DNA of 64,000 nt. Origin: WLMZ01 sp038227995. Its GTDB lineage: Bacteria; Actinomycetota; Acidimicrobiia; Acidimicrobiales; Ilumatobacteraceae. How positions within the stretch are numbered: the first letter of the stretch is position 1; each line of letters opens with the position of its first letter. Positions 17,133 to 25,447 of the stretch are shown here, in pieces. A model generated the notes under the pieces. The model was not told the origin of the DNA and ran no database searches. It saw only the letters and a program-made list of their open reading frames with translations. The stretch lies in the NCBI GenBank assembly GCA_038227995.1, contig JBBRPP010000004.1, positions 1-64,000 of the forward strand, in the 5' to 3' direction. Both the position numbers and the translations under genes were made by a program.

Positions 17133-19778
17133 ATGTCAATTGAACGAGAGACGTCCGGCAGCCCCAGGAAGCATGACCACTCGGACGAGCAGATCTCCAT
17201 GGCTGCGAGCGACGACGTTCTGACGCCCCGCCAACTGGCGCGTCGAACGACGACATCGTCGGCGTGCTTTCGCACACTCGTCGAGTTGGAAGACTTCGGT
17301 GTGCGGAAGGCTTTGGCACGCAACCGCTCGACGCCAGACGATGTCCTGCTCCTGGTGCTGGCAGACCCGCACCCGCGCGTCGGCTACTTGGTGTGCAGCC
17401 GCGCAACCTTGTCCGAGGTCGTCGCGATCGCGCTCGCGAGCCATCCAGACATTGAGGTCCGGTGCCACCTGGCGGTGCGACGTGAGCTACCCGAAGCGGT
17501 CCAACGACTGCTCGCTCACGACAAGATCGTCCACGTGAAGTATGCGCTCCTCAAGCGCGAGCAGCTCAGCGAGCACGTGAGCAACACGTTGGCGAACGCA
17601 AGCGAGCCCCTCGTCAGAATCGCCCTTGCCAAGCGTCCAGACTGTTCGGTTGCGGCGCTCACCCAGCTCGCGGACGACAGTGACCCGGGCGTCTGCCGCG
17701 AGGTCGCACGTTCAACACGGGTCCCGTCAGCGGTCCTCTCGAAGCTCATGCAACACTCCGATACATGGGTACGCGTCGCGGTTGCACAGAACACGACGTC
17801 GCCGGCGAGCGCGCGCGACCGGCTCGGGCGAGATGTCGACGAGTCGGTCCGCTACTGCGCCGCTTACGCCGCGCATCAAGTGCAGGATTCCGGGTCGCTC
17901 TCGCAACACGTGAAGAACCGGGATGACGGGTTCCGATGGATTGTCGCGGTTTCTGGCAACAGCGAATCAGTCGCCCCTCTGCTCCATGACAAGAGTCCAC
18001 GGGTGCGCTGGTCGGCCGTCACGCGGGGCTTCGCGACGCTCGCCGATCTTTTGGCGCTCGCCCGCGACTCAGACCCGATGGTTCGCCTCTCGCTCGCGGG
18101 ACTTCCGACTGCACTGCCTGATGCTGTTTCCGTAGTCTTGCTCGCGGACCCTGACAGCGGTGTACGGGCGAGTCTCGCAGGTCGAGCCGACCTTGGTCCG
18201 GCGACCCTGTTGAGCCTGACGCAGGACGAAGACATGTACGTCCGAAGAGTCGCGCGACTCGGCGACCCAGAAGGCGACGAGTCACGGCTGAAGTCGAACG
18301 AGACGCCGTCCAGCGCAAGGGCTCGATCGAACAGGATCACCGAAGCCGACATGCTTCAGATCGCCCGCAGTGGCGAAGCGGCGAGCATGCGACACTTGGC
18401 GCGGAATCGAGTTTGCACAGACGCCGTTCGAGTCGTGCTTGCCGCATCCGACGACGTCGAGGTCCGAACGATCCTCGCGGCGTCTCGAACCAGCAAACCA
18501 GCGTTGCTGACCGAACTGCTCAGGCTGCACGACGACCTCGTTGACCGAACGGTCGCAGGCAACATCCTGGTCCCGCTGCCCGAGCATCCTCGTTCGTGGT
18601 CGTCGTGCTCGTTCACGGTGCGTCAATCGCTCGCAGCTCGCAAGGACCTCAGCGACGAACTGCGGGTACAGCTGGCCTCGGATGTGTCGTCTCTCGTGCG
18701 GCTTGCGGTGGCATCGAATCCCACGAGCGGGCCAGAGATCCTCGCCCTACTCGCCGCCGATGTCGATCACTTGGTGCGGGCGGCGGTCGCCCGCCACCGA
18801 TGTACCTCCACGTCGACTCTTCGCGGTCTTGTGGACGACCCCACCTACGAGGCGAGGGGAACCCTCAGCCGTCGACTCGATCGGCTTGACGCCGACGCGC
18901 TGTCGAGGCTGGCCACCAACGATCAATGTCGGCTAGGACTTGCTCGGTCGAAGATCTCATCTACACATCTACTGAGTCTTCTACTGGCCGATGACTCACA
19001 CGTGGTCGTCACTGAGACCGCGAAGAACCTGCGGACCCCGGCGCGAGCCCTGACCCCGCTGCTCAGCCATCCAAGTAGTGCCGTTCGCTGGCACGCCGCC
19101 AAGCGCGTGACCTGGCTCTCCGAGGAGCAAGCCCTCCTGCTCGCGTCCGACGCGTCGTGGACCGTGAGGGAGGGTCTCGCCCAGAATCCCATCGCACCGT
19201 CGTGCGCACTCGATGTGCTCGCCCGCGAGGACACGTTGAGCATCCGGCTCGCTGTAGCGCGGCACCCCAACGCGTCGGACGAGGCGCTCGACTCGCTCGC
19301 ACGAGTTTGGAACCATCAGATCCACAGCGCAGTCGCCGACCACCCACGTGCAAACGCGCCAGCCCTCGACCACCTGGCCCGCGACCGAAACGCCTCGACC
19401 CGTGCCGCTGTGGCGCGAAACGCAAACACTCCGACCTCGACGTTGGGCAGGCTCGCCAGAGACAAGCGCGACTGGGTGCGCGCGGCCGTCGCCGAGAACC
19501 CGAACACGGACCCGAGGACTCTCCGACGATTGGCCGGCGACAAGAGCCAGTGGACTCGTGCCACGGTCGGCCGAAACCGTCGCACTGGAATCGCGGTGCT
19601 CGAGGTCCTTGCTTCGGATGCGGCTGCGGATGTGCGAGCGGCAGTGGCTGGCAATGGACGGACGCCTTTGAAATTGCTCATCCATCTCGCTGCTGACGCC
19701 GACAGCATTGTGCACCGGAGCTTGGCCAAGAACCCGAACCTGCCAGCCGAAGAACGCGTCCTTTCGGCGCTCTACTGA
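17133..19778 (+). CDS. Large LRV (variant leucine-rich) repeat protein
   Basis: 881 residues made almost wholly of units of about 24 residues. The pattern is clearest near the C-terminus: LARDKRDWVRAAVAENPNTD, then LAGDKSQWTRATVGRNRRT, then LASDAAADVRAAVAGNGRTP. This is the LRV repeat (alternating alpha and 3-10 helices) known from Azotobacter. Degenerate units fill the N-terminal half, giving about thirty in all. The Fe-S cluster cysteines of the Azotobacter protein are not seen. The protein has no signal or membrane segment and probably forms a curved cytoplasmic scaffold for protein binding. It lies 14 nt upstream of a MoxR ATPase and is probably the recognition part of that unit. The start is uncertain, since no Shine-Dalgarno precedes the ATG. 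Confidence 0.85.
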   Translation: MSIERETSGSPRKHDHSDEQISMAASDDVLTPRQLARRTTTSSACFRTLVELEDFGVRKALARNRSTPDDVLLLVLADPHPRVGYLVCSRATLSEVVAIALASHPDIEVRCHLAVRRELPEAVQRLLAHDKIVHVKYALLKREQLSEHVSNTLANASEPLVRIALAKRPDCSVAALTQLADDSDPGVCREVARSTRVPSAVLSKLMQHSDTWVRVAVAQNTTSPASARDRLGRDVDESVRYCAAYAAHQVQDSGSLSQHVKNRDDGFRWIVAVSGNSESVAPLLHDKSPRVRWSAVTRGFATLADLLALARDSDPMVRLSLAGLPTALPDAVSVVLLADPDSGVRASLAGRADLGPATLLSLTQDEDMYVRRVARLGDPEGDESRLKSNETPSSARARSNRITEADMLQIARSGEAASMRHLARNRVCTDAVRVVLAASDDVEVRTILAASRTSKPALLTELLRLHDDLVDRTVAGNILVPLPEHPRSWSSCSFTVRQSLAARKDLSDELRVQLASDVSSLVRLAVASNPTSGPEILALLAADVDHLVRAAVARHRCTSTSTLRGLVDDPTYEARGTLSRRLDRLDADALSRLATNDQCRLGLARSKISSTHLLSLLLADDSHVVVTETAKNLRTPARALTPLLSHPSSAVRWHAAKRVTWLSEEQALLLASDASWTVREGLAQNPIAPSCALDVLAREDTLSIRLAVARHPNASDEALDSLARVWNHQIHSAVADHPRANAPALDHLARDRNASTRAAVARNANTPTSTLGRLARDKRDWVRAAVAENPNTDPRTLRRLAGDKSQWTRATVGRNRRTGIAVLEVLASDAAADVRAAVAGNGRTPLKLLIHLAADADSIVHRSLAKNPNLPAEERVLSALY

Positions 19779-19792
19779 ATGGACTCAACTCG

Positions 19793-20881
19793 ATGACGAT
19801 CAGTGCAACGACCGAGGCCATCGGAGTGGCCTTGGCAGCGAATGAACCGGTGATCCTCTGGGGGCCGCCCGGCAGCGGGAAGTCCACGATCGTGAGCCGA
19901 ATCGCGGAGGCCTACGGGTGGCCAATCGAGGTCGTGATCGCGTCGATACGGGAACCATCCGACTTCGCCGGCTTGCCATTTGTCGTGAACGGTTCAGTCG
20001 CGCTGGCACCCCCTCGATGGGCCGCGGCATTGTCCGAAGTGGAACATGGCATCGTCTTCTTCGACGAACTGACCACTGCTCCACCAACCGTGCAAGCCGC
20101 CCTACTCCGTGTACCGATCGAACGCATCGTCGGCGACACCCGGCTCGGCCCCGGTGTACGCGTTGTCGCAGCAGCGAATCGGAGCACCGACGCTCTCGGT
20201 GCCTGGGAGCTCAGCGCCCCCACCGCCAACCGCTTCTGCCACCTCGAGTGGCAGCCAAGCGCCTTCGACATCTCGGACGGGTTCATCGGCTCGTTCCCCG
20301 ATGTCGTCGCGCCACGGCTGCCCGACGACTGGACGAGGACGTCACCACTCGTGCGCGCAGAGATCGGCGGATTCCTCCGTCATCGACCGGGACTCGTCAG
20401 CGATTTGCCCGACGATCCGGTCCGCGCCGGTCGGGCCTGGCCGTCACCTCGAACCTGGGACATGGCGGCTCGCCTCCTCGCTGCGGCACGCTCGGCCGCT
20501 GCGTCCGACGAATGCACCGACCTGCTCCTCGCCGGCTGCGTCGGTGCCGGTGCAGCGCACGAGCTCCTGACGTGGAGGCGAAGCCTCGACTTGCCCGACC
20601 CGGAGGACGTGATCGCCGACCCGCAGTCGATCAAGATCCCGCGGCGGGCCGACGTGGCCTTCTCGATGCTCGCCTCGGTCGTTGCTGCGGTCGTCGCGCA
20701 CAACACGCCTGATAGATGGGAGCGCGCCTGGGAAGTCGTTCACCAGTTCGTCAAAGCCGACAAGCACGACGTCGCCGCCATCGCAGCTCGTCAGCTCGCT
20801 CGAAACCGCCCGACCGGCGGGAAACCGCCAGCCTTCGTCGCTGACCTGCTTCCGCTGCTGCAAGACGCTGGCCTCGCCTGA
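19793..20881 (+). CDS. MoxR-type AAA+ ATPase
   Basis: 362 residues. Walker A is GPPGSGKS (residues 24-31), Walker B is VFFDE (88-92), sensor 1 is Asn 129 in AAANR, and an arginine finger candidate is Arg 147 in SAPTANRF. The insert before Walker B and the IASIREPSDFAGLP segment are typical of MoxR/AAA_5 proteins, which act as chaperones or remodelling motors for partner VWA proteins. The gene is sandwiched between the LRV protein and the VWA protein, only 2 nt before the latter, so the three form an operon. The substrate is presumably a complex containing the neighbours; that is inference. Confidence 0.9.
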   Translation: MTISATTEAIGVALAANEPVILWGPPGSGKSTIVSRIAEAYGWPIEVVIASIREPSDFAGLPFVVNGSVALAPPRWAAALSEVEHGIVFFDELTTAPPTVQAALLRVPIERIVGDTRLGPGVRVVAAANRSTDALGAWELSAPTANRFCHLEWQPSAFDISDGFIGSFPDVVAPRLPDDWTRTSPLVRAEIGGFLRHRPGLVSDLPDDPVRAGRAWPSPRTWDMAARLLAAARSAAASDECTDLLLAGCVGAGAAHELLTWRRSLDLPDPEDVIADPQSIKIPRRADVAFSMLASVVAAVVAHNTPDRWERAWEVVHQFVKADKHDVAAIAARQLARNRPTGGKPPAFVADLLPLLQDAGLA

Positions 20882-20883
20882 GC

Positions 20884-22083
20884 GTGGTGAGCGAGCTCGA
20901 CACCGTCAAAGTCGCGGGTGGCCGGCTGTGGGCGTGTGAGCGGTGGCCGTACCTTGCGTCGGGGCTGCTGGCGCTCGACATCGTCGCCGCATCCGGGCTC
21001 GGCACCTTCGCCGTCGACGTTCGATGGCATGTCTACCTCGATCCGGAAGTCGTAGACCGATGGACCACCTCGCAGATCGGGATCGTCCTGAACCACGAGC
21101 TGCAGCACCTCTTGCGGGGACACGCGGATCGTGCCCGGGCCATTGGAGTCTCCCGCGACGGTCGACACTCGTGGAACGTGGCCGCCGATGCCGAGATCAA
21201 CGACGACCTATTCGCCGAATTCGGCCGCGACGGGCAGGGTTTGCAGCCGGTGTTGCCGTCCAAGCTCGGTCTGCCCGCAGGTCGCCTCGCTGAGCACTAC
21301 TACGAACACATCGGCCGCGCTCGGACGTTGCTGGCCGTCGCCGGCGACGAAGGGTCGGGAGTCGACGGCCTCGCTCGCGCCTGGGAGGACGTTCGAGACG
21401 AGGGGCTGGGTTGCCGCGAGGCGGCACTGTTGCGAAAGTCAATTGCTCTCGCGGTGGTCGAGCATGTCCGCTTGGGAGGACGAGTACCTGGGGGTCTGCG
21501 TCGATGGGCTGAGGCCGGGATGGGGGTGGCCGTCGATTGGAGAAGTGAGCTTGCGGCGATTACCCGTGCCCGGGCTGCGATGCGGCGCGGCCAGAAGGAC
21601 TACTCGTACCGACATCTCTCTCGGCGCGGCTCCGACACGGGCGTGATCTTCCCCGGAATGGTGTCGTCGCAGATCGAGGTCGCAGTCGTCGTCGACACCT
21701 CAGCCTCTGTGACCGACGGAGCACTCTCACGCGCGGCGACCGAGGTGGTCGGCATCGCCCGCGTCTGCTCAGCCCACGGCGGGCTGTTGCAAATTGTTCC
21801 GTGCGATGCTGCTGCTGCGCGACCTCGCCGGGTCTTCCCTCAGGCGACAAAGGTGCTCGACCTGGAAGGCGGCGGCGGCACCGATATGGCGGCAGGCATC
21901 GAAGCATGTCTCGCGTTGCGCCCCCGACCAGATGTCGTCATCGTGATCACCGATGGGGAGACGCCGTGGCCAGACAAGCCGCCACCTATCCCTGTCATCG
22001 TCGCGTTGCTCGACCAAGGTTGGGCGCCACCGGCGCCAACCTGGGCACACTCGGTGCGAATACCGCTTCACGACGAGGCTTGA
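20884..22083 (+). CDS. VWA-domain protein with N-terminal HExxH metallopeptidase-like domain (DUF2201 type)
   Basis: 399 residues. The N-terminal domain contains NHELQHLLRGHADRA with HELQH at 71-75, a zincin-type motif, and AADAEINDDL further on. The C-terminal domain is a von Willebrand A fold with a full MIDAS: DTSAS (Asp near 271), Thr near 333 in GGGGTDMA and Asp near 357 in ITDGE. This pair of domains is the DUF2201 architecture, commonly encoded after a MoxR ATPase. The HExxH motif suggests proteolytic activity that the ATPase would gate. Two GTG codons in a row at 20884 and 20887 are both possible starts; no Shine-Dalgarno is visible, which suits coupling to the upstream stop. Confidence 0.88.
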   Translation: MVSELDTVKVAGGRLWACERWPYLASGLLALDIVAASGLGTFAVDVRWHVYLDPEVVDRWTTSQIGIVLNHELQHLLRGHADRARAIGVSRDGRHSWNVAADAEINDDLFAEFGRDGQGLQPVLPSKLGLPAGRLAEHYYEHIGRARTLLAVAGDEGSGVDGLARAWEDVRDEGLGCREAALLRKSIALAVVEHVRLGGRVPGGLRRWAEAGMGVAVDWRSELAAITRARAAMRRGQKDYSYRHLSRRGSDTGVIFPGMVSSQIEVAVVVDTSASVTDGALSRAATEVVGIARVCSAHGGLLQIVPCDAAAARPRRVFPQATKVLDLEGGGGTDMAAGIEACLALRPRPDVVIVITDGETPWPDKPPPIPVIVALLDQGWAPPAPTWAHSVRIPLHDEA

Positions 22084-22184
22084 ACGCCCCGGGGCGAGAC
22101 GACACTCGTACGTCCCGGCGAGACGCCACAAGACTTTTCTGATCGTGTCTGCTGCGCGTAGGCGATTTCTCCCTCTGTAAGTCC

Positions 22185-22658
22185 GTGTCGGCGCAATGCG
22201 TCCCCAGCGGATCGCCGACCCACCCAACGGGCTCGGCGGCGGGAGCGTTCACATCGCCGAAGACGGAGGCGAGCACGCGCATCGTGCCGGCCGACCAGTG
22301 GGTGCTCGACCACCTCGCCGCGCACATCCAGCAGCACGGCCTCGGCGCCGACGGTGTGCTCCTCCATCGCGACGGCGTGCCGTTCGACTCGGCCAAGTTC
22401 GGCTACGAGCTCCGGGCGGCACGTCGACGCGCGGGACTGCCCGAGTCGATCACGTTCCACGACCTGCGCCACTTCTTCGCCAGCGCACCTGATCCACGCC
22501 GGCTGCAGCGTGAAGCAAGTGCAGGCGGCGCTGGGTCACAAGTCTGCCAAGGTCACCCTCGACGTCTACGGCACCTCTGGCCCGGCGAGGAAGACCGAGT
22601 CCGCGACGCGATCGGTCGCCTGTTCCGCCCCGACGAATTGCAAGGCGCGTCAGGCTGA
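22185..22658 (+). pseudogene. Tyrosine recombinase (phage integrase) remnant with two frameshifts
   Basis: Only the catalytic part remains. In frame one the sequence reads FTSPKTEASTRIVPADQWVL and then FHDLRHFFASA (the HxxR box). Near 22485 the reading shifts by one base to LIHAGCSVKQVQAALGHKSA and VTLDVYG (His and the catalytic Tyr). Near 22575 it returns to the first frame for HLWPGEEDRVRDAIGRLFRPDE. One extra base and one missing base therefore nearly cancel. The N-terminal DNA-binding domains are absent. It is the recombinase remnant expected in an integrated island; sequencing error could mimic the shifts but not the missing N-terminus. Confidence 0.8.
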
Positions 22659-22685
22659 AATTTTGCTGGCCCGCCGACGCCTGGC

Positions 22686-22707
22686 TTGATATCATCTTTG
22701 ATGTCAT
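22686..22707 (+). promoter_or_regulatory. Promoter with two operator-like repeats before higB
   Basis: TTGATATCAT (22686-22695) and TTGATGTCAT (22698-22707) are spaced 12 bases apart. The first contains the perfect palindrome TGATATCA and also a TATCAT -10 candidate 10 nt before the ATG. The repeats overlap the start codon and fit autorepression by the HigA-like antitoxin. Confidence 0.5.
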
Positions 22708-23047
22708 GCGGTCGGTCGAGCTGGAGCCGGAGGTGGAGCAATGGATGAGCGGGTTGAGCGGGCACGACTTCGCGTCGGTGCTTCCTCACGTCGAGCGCCT
22801 GGCCGAGCGAGGCAATCTGTTACGGATGCCGGCGTCCCGCGCACTCGGCGACGGCTTGTTCGAGCTGCGGTTCGACGTGCTCCGAGTGGCGTGGAGAATC
22901 ACCTACTTCTTCGCCGCGGGCCGGCGCATCGTGCTGCTGACGGTGTTCAACAAGCAACGACAGAACGAACGCGCTGAGGTGCAGCGAGCGCGTTGGGCAA
23001 TGACCCGCTGCATCACCGAAGGACACACCGCCGAGGAGGACGACTGA
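22706..23047 (+). CDS. higB: HigB/RelE-like toxin
   Basis: 113 residues with the RelE/HigB (phage Gp49-like) pattern: an N-terminal helical part VEQWMSGLSGHDFASVLPHVERLAERG, then LRMPASRALGDGLFELRF, RVAWRITYFFAAGRRIVLLTVFNKQRQ and a basic tail. Toxins of this family cut mRNA on the ribosome. The order (toxin first, XRE antitoxin second) and the 1-base overlap with the next gene support the HigBA assignment. It follows the recombinase remnant by about 50 bases. Confidence 0.88.
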   Translation: MRSVELEPEVEQWMSGLSGHDFASVLPHVERLAERGNLLRMPASRALGDGLFELRFDVLRVAWRITYFFAAGRRIVLLTVFNKQRQNERAEVQRARWAMTRCITEGHTAEEDD

Positions 23048-23352
23048 TGGCCCGTACGACGATCAATGAACTGAAGAAGAACCGCGTGGCCGCCATGACA
23101 GCCGACGAACGCGCCGCCTTCGACGAGACCTACGAGGCGACCCGCCTCGCCCTCGATGTCGGCGAGAAGGTTCGCGACGCCCGCGAGGCGGCAGGCCTCA
23201 GCCAGCGCGAGCTCGCCTCCCGCATGGGCACCAGCCAGGCAGCGGTGGCACGCCTCGAGGCAGGCGGCGTAGGCGCCACGCTCACGACGCTCCAGAAGGT
23301 CGCAGCCGCGCTCGACCTCAAGATCACCGTCGAGCTGTCCGCTGCGAGCTGA
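23047..23352 (+). CDS. higA: HigA-like XRE antitoxin
   Basis: 101 residues. An N-terminal helix (MARTTINELKKNRVAAMTADERAAFDETYE) is followed by the XRE fold VRDAREAAGLSQRELASRMGTSQAAVARLEAGG. The ATG at 23047 shares its A with the toxin's TGA (TGATG), so translation is coupled. An upstream ATG in frame (22993) would place 18 codons inside the toxin gene and is less likely. It probably neutralises HigB and binds the paired operator upstream. Confidence 0.88.
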   Translation: MARTTINELKKNRVAAMTADERAAFDETYEATRLALDVGEKVRDAREAAGLSQRELASRMGTSQAAVARLEAGGVGATLTTLQKVAAALDLKITVELSAAS

Positions 23353-23361
23353 GGTACCAGA

Positions 23362-24036
23362 GTGGTTGATCATCCGAACGCAAGCCTCGTTCCATTCAAG
23401 GCGCAGGGAACGTACCGGGACTCGCTCGGCGGTGAGGCGATTACCTGGGCGATTTCGCCCTACGTCGGGACCTCGCGCAAGCAACCGAGCTTCGAGATCC
23501 GGACGACGATCCGTGGCGTGGATTTCGCAGGGTTCGATTTCGACGGACTCGAACCGACGAACCACGATTCGGCGGAGACTGCGGACGTGCCCTTGGACGC
23601 CTGGGGAAATCTCACGGCCTGCGTGCTGACCGGAACGCTTCCGAGCACGATCGAACGCGACGGCAAGCTTCTGGACATCGGGATCGACTTCGAGCTTGAC
23701 CTTCGCTCGGGCGAGGCACTTCGACTTCGATGCGTCGTCGAGAACGAGATTGTCGAGTCAACCGACGAGTGGTTCGAGGATGCCATGCTCAAATTGGGAC
23801 GTGCCATGCCCGCCGGCGCGGCCCTGTCATGTTGCGTCTCCTGCTCGTTCTCCGACTACTCACCGGGTGGTCACGGTCTGACCGGAATGAGTTGTCATCG
23901 ACGCGACAAGGAGCAGTACCTCGCCGTCCGGAGGAAGCTGGACTACTGGTCCGTCCCAGTCACTGAGGAAGTGATGGAAACTCACCGATGCGACGAATGG
24001 CGAGAGCGCCAGCCAGGAACCGGCTACCGGGGCTGA
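23362..24036 (+). CDS. Cys-rich hypothetical protein (possibly DUF6304)
   Basis: 224 residues. The first two thirds look beta-rich (FEIRTTIRGVDFAGFDFDGLE). The last third has clustered cysteines, CCVSCSFSDYSPGGHGLTGMSCHR, which may bind a metal. I associate this arrangement with the DUF6304 family found in actinobacteria, with moderate confidence; no function is known to me. The GTG start lies 9 nt after higA with a weak GAGGT before it, so it may be co-transcribed with the toxin-antitoxin genes. Confidence 0.65.
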   Translation: MVDHPNASLVPFKAQGTYRDSLGGEAITWAISPYVGTSRKQPSFEIRTTIRGVDFAGFDFDGLEPTNHDSAETADVPLDAWGNLTACVLTGTLPSTIERDGKLLDIGIDFELDLRSGEALRLRCVVENEIVESTDEWFEDAMLKLGRAMPAGAALSCCVSCSFSDYSPGGHGLTGMSCHRRDKEQYLAVRRKLDYWSVPVTEEVMETHRCDEWRERQPGTGYRG

Positions 24037-24041
24037 TCGGG

Positions 24042-24323
24042 TCAAGGTCGGCGCAACCGGCCCGTCCAGTCTTCCCACGGCGCCCGAGATTCCGTCCGCC
24101 AGAGCACTGATGCCGCCATCGGACGACGGCCTGCATCGACAGCGGCCACCCAAAGCACATCGATGCCGTCGCCCAGGTCGGCCCGATCAGACGGTGGCGC
24201 ATCGGCATCTCGCAGTGACATGCTCGCCAACCCAGCCGAACCGTCGACCCAGACGAACAAGCGCCGTTCGTCGACGTCCTCAGCAGCTGCAAGCTTGGCT
24301 CGGTTCGGCTCGAGCTCACTCAT
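24042..24323 (-). CDS. Hypothetical protein
   Basis: 93 residues, starting MSELEPNRAKLAAAEDVDERRLFVWVDG. The middle (LGDGIDVLWVAAVDAG) and the end (LWRTESRAPWEDW) have no motif that I recognise. Its ATG overlaps the TGA of the upstream nuclease-like gene by 4 bases, and the two look like an operon or a split product. It is convergent with the Cys-rich gene. Confidence 0.65.
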   Translation of the reverse strand: MSELEPNRAKLAAAEDVDERRLFVWVDGSAGLASMSLRDADAPPSDRADLGDGIDVLWVAAVDAGRRPMAASVLWRTESRAPWEDWTGRLRRP

Positions 24324-24826
24324 CGCTGCCTCATCGCTGCCTCAACGGCCGCCGAGGCCGCGACGGCTCCACCGCTCGAGGTCGTGAAGGTGATCGCCGA
24401 CCGTGCCGGCTCCGGTGCGAAGCTCACCCGCCGGACCCCCAGCGATGCGAGAGTCTCGGCCGCCTCGCGTCGAGGGTCGGCGCGATTCCATCGGATGTAC
24501 TCCACGTCGACAAAGCCGTCAGGGAACTCCGGAAGCAGCCTCGGCAGTCTCTTCCAAAGGTCGTTCCGATTCGCGGCCGGATCGACGTTCACTAGGTAGG
24601 TGCCGCCGAGCCCGGGAACCTCTCGGTAGTGATCGCCCTTCCGCCAGAACGCCAGCATGTCGCTGTCCGAGTGCATGGTCACCTCGAGCGCGATGCGCCG
24701 GCCGTCTCGACAACGAAGGTCCCAGTCGTAACGACCATCACCTTGGCCCGGGCCGTCATGAGGCAGCGCGACGGCATCGAGCAACTCGGCCAGGAGGGCG
24801 GCCGCGACGAGTTCATCGGAGCGCAC
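24320..24826 (-). CDS. Hypothetical protein with a restriction-endonuclease-like motif
   Basis: 168 residues. The segment RYDWDLRCRDGRRIALEVTMHSD has an Asp followed by Glu-Val-Thr at the spacing of PD-(D/E)XK folds, with Thr where Lys is usual. Such D..ExT proteins occur in actinobacterial accessory regions and are of unknown function; nuclease activity is only a possibility. The GTG start lies exactly 6 nt after a TAGCGT element. It is divergent from the next gene and overlaps the following one by ATGA. Confidence 0.65.
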   Translation of the reverse strand: MRSDELVAAALLAELLDAVALPHDGPGQGDGRYDWDLRCRDGRRIALEVTMHSDSDMLAFWRKGDHYREVPGLGGTYLVNVDPAANRNDLWKRLPRLLPEFPDGFVDVEYIRWNRADPRREAAETLASLGVRRVSFAPEPARSAITFTTSSGGAVAASAAVEAAMRQR

Positions 24827-24832
24827 GTGCGA

Positions 24833-24838
24833 ACGCTA
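24833..24838 (-). promoter_or_regulatory. -10 element TAGCGT, probable leaderless promoter
   Basis: On the minus strand TAGCGT is followed by 6 nt and then the GTG start of the nuclease-like gene. Confidence 0.5.
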
Positions 24839-24878
24839 TCGATACTCCGATCGGCGCGAGGTGACAAGACTGTCGGTC

Positions 24879-25364
24879 ATGACCGACGGCGTCCGCCACA
24901 GCTTCAACCTCTTCGCCGACTACTTCCAGTTCTACCTGCAGGACGACGACCGTACGGCCGGTGTAGACGGCGACGCATGGACCCCTGAGGCGATGACCGC
25001 CCGCGTGGCCAACGGCGAGCGGTTCGTAGCGATCGGAGCTGCGCGCAACCTCGAAGTGCCTGTCACCTTCGAGTTGGCCGATCGCTCGCCGGAGGTCGAC
25101 CCTGGCGCATCACACGTCGTGGAAGCCGACTTGGTCGTGTCGACAGGCCGCGTGGTGGTTGCCGGATGCACCGACGAGTTCGAGCTCGCCGCCCGGATTC
25201 CAGTCGAGGTCGGCCGCCACCGAGTGCGGGTTACCTACAGATTGAAATCGGCCGACGACGACGGATTCGGTGACTACTACGACTACATCGTTGAGCTCTG
25301 GCCAACGACCGTGAGCTCCCCCCGGCGAGTCCTCGTGCAAGGGCCAGCGCCCTGGGCGGGCTGA
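24879..25364 (+). CDS. Hypothetical protein, possibly ComJ-like
   Basis: 161 residues from the ATG at 24879; a GTG six codons upstream is also possible. The fold looks all-beta: FNLFADYFQFYLQDD, VPVTFELADRSP, VVEADLVVSTGRVVVAGCTDEF and RVRVTYRLKS. The HSFNLFADYFQFYLQD opening and the LWP near the end recall proteins annotated as ComJ (inhibitor of the competence nuclease NucA), but I cannot confirm it. It is the last gene before the right end of the island and is divergent from the nuclease-like gene, which is compatible with an inhibitor role. Confidence 0.6.
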   Translation: MTDGVRHSFNLFADYFQFYLQDDDRTAGVDGDAWTPEAMTARVANGERFVAIGAARNLEVPVTFELADRSPEVDPGASHVVEADLVVSTGRVVVAGCTDEFELAARIPVEVGRHRVRVTYRLKSADDDGFGDYYDYIVELWPTTVSSPRRVLVQGPAPWAG

Positions 25365-25435
25365 CTGCAGCACAACCCATCCAACGAGCTGCGTACTTTC
25401 TGCGAACTCGGCCACGCGACTGAACTGCAGCGTTG

Positions 25436-25447
25436 CAGGTCAGAGGC
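25436..25447 (-). repeat. Right 12-bp inverted repeat of the island
   Basis: The reverse complement of this site is GCCTCTGACCTG, identical to 15653-15664. It ends 22 nt before the right direct repeat. Confidence 0.55.
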
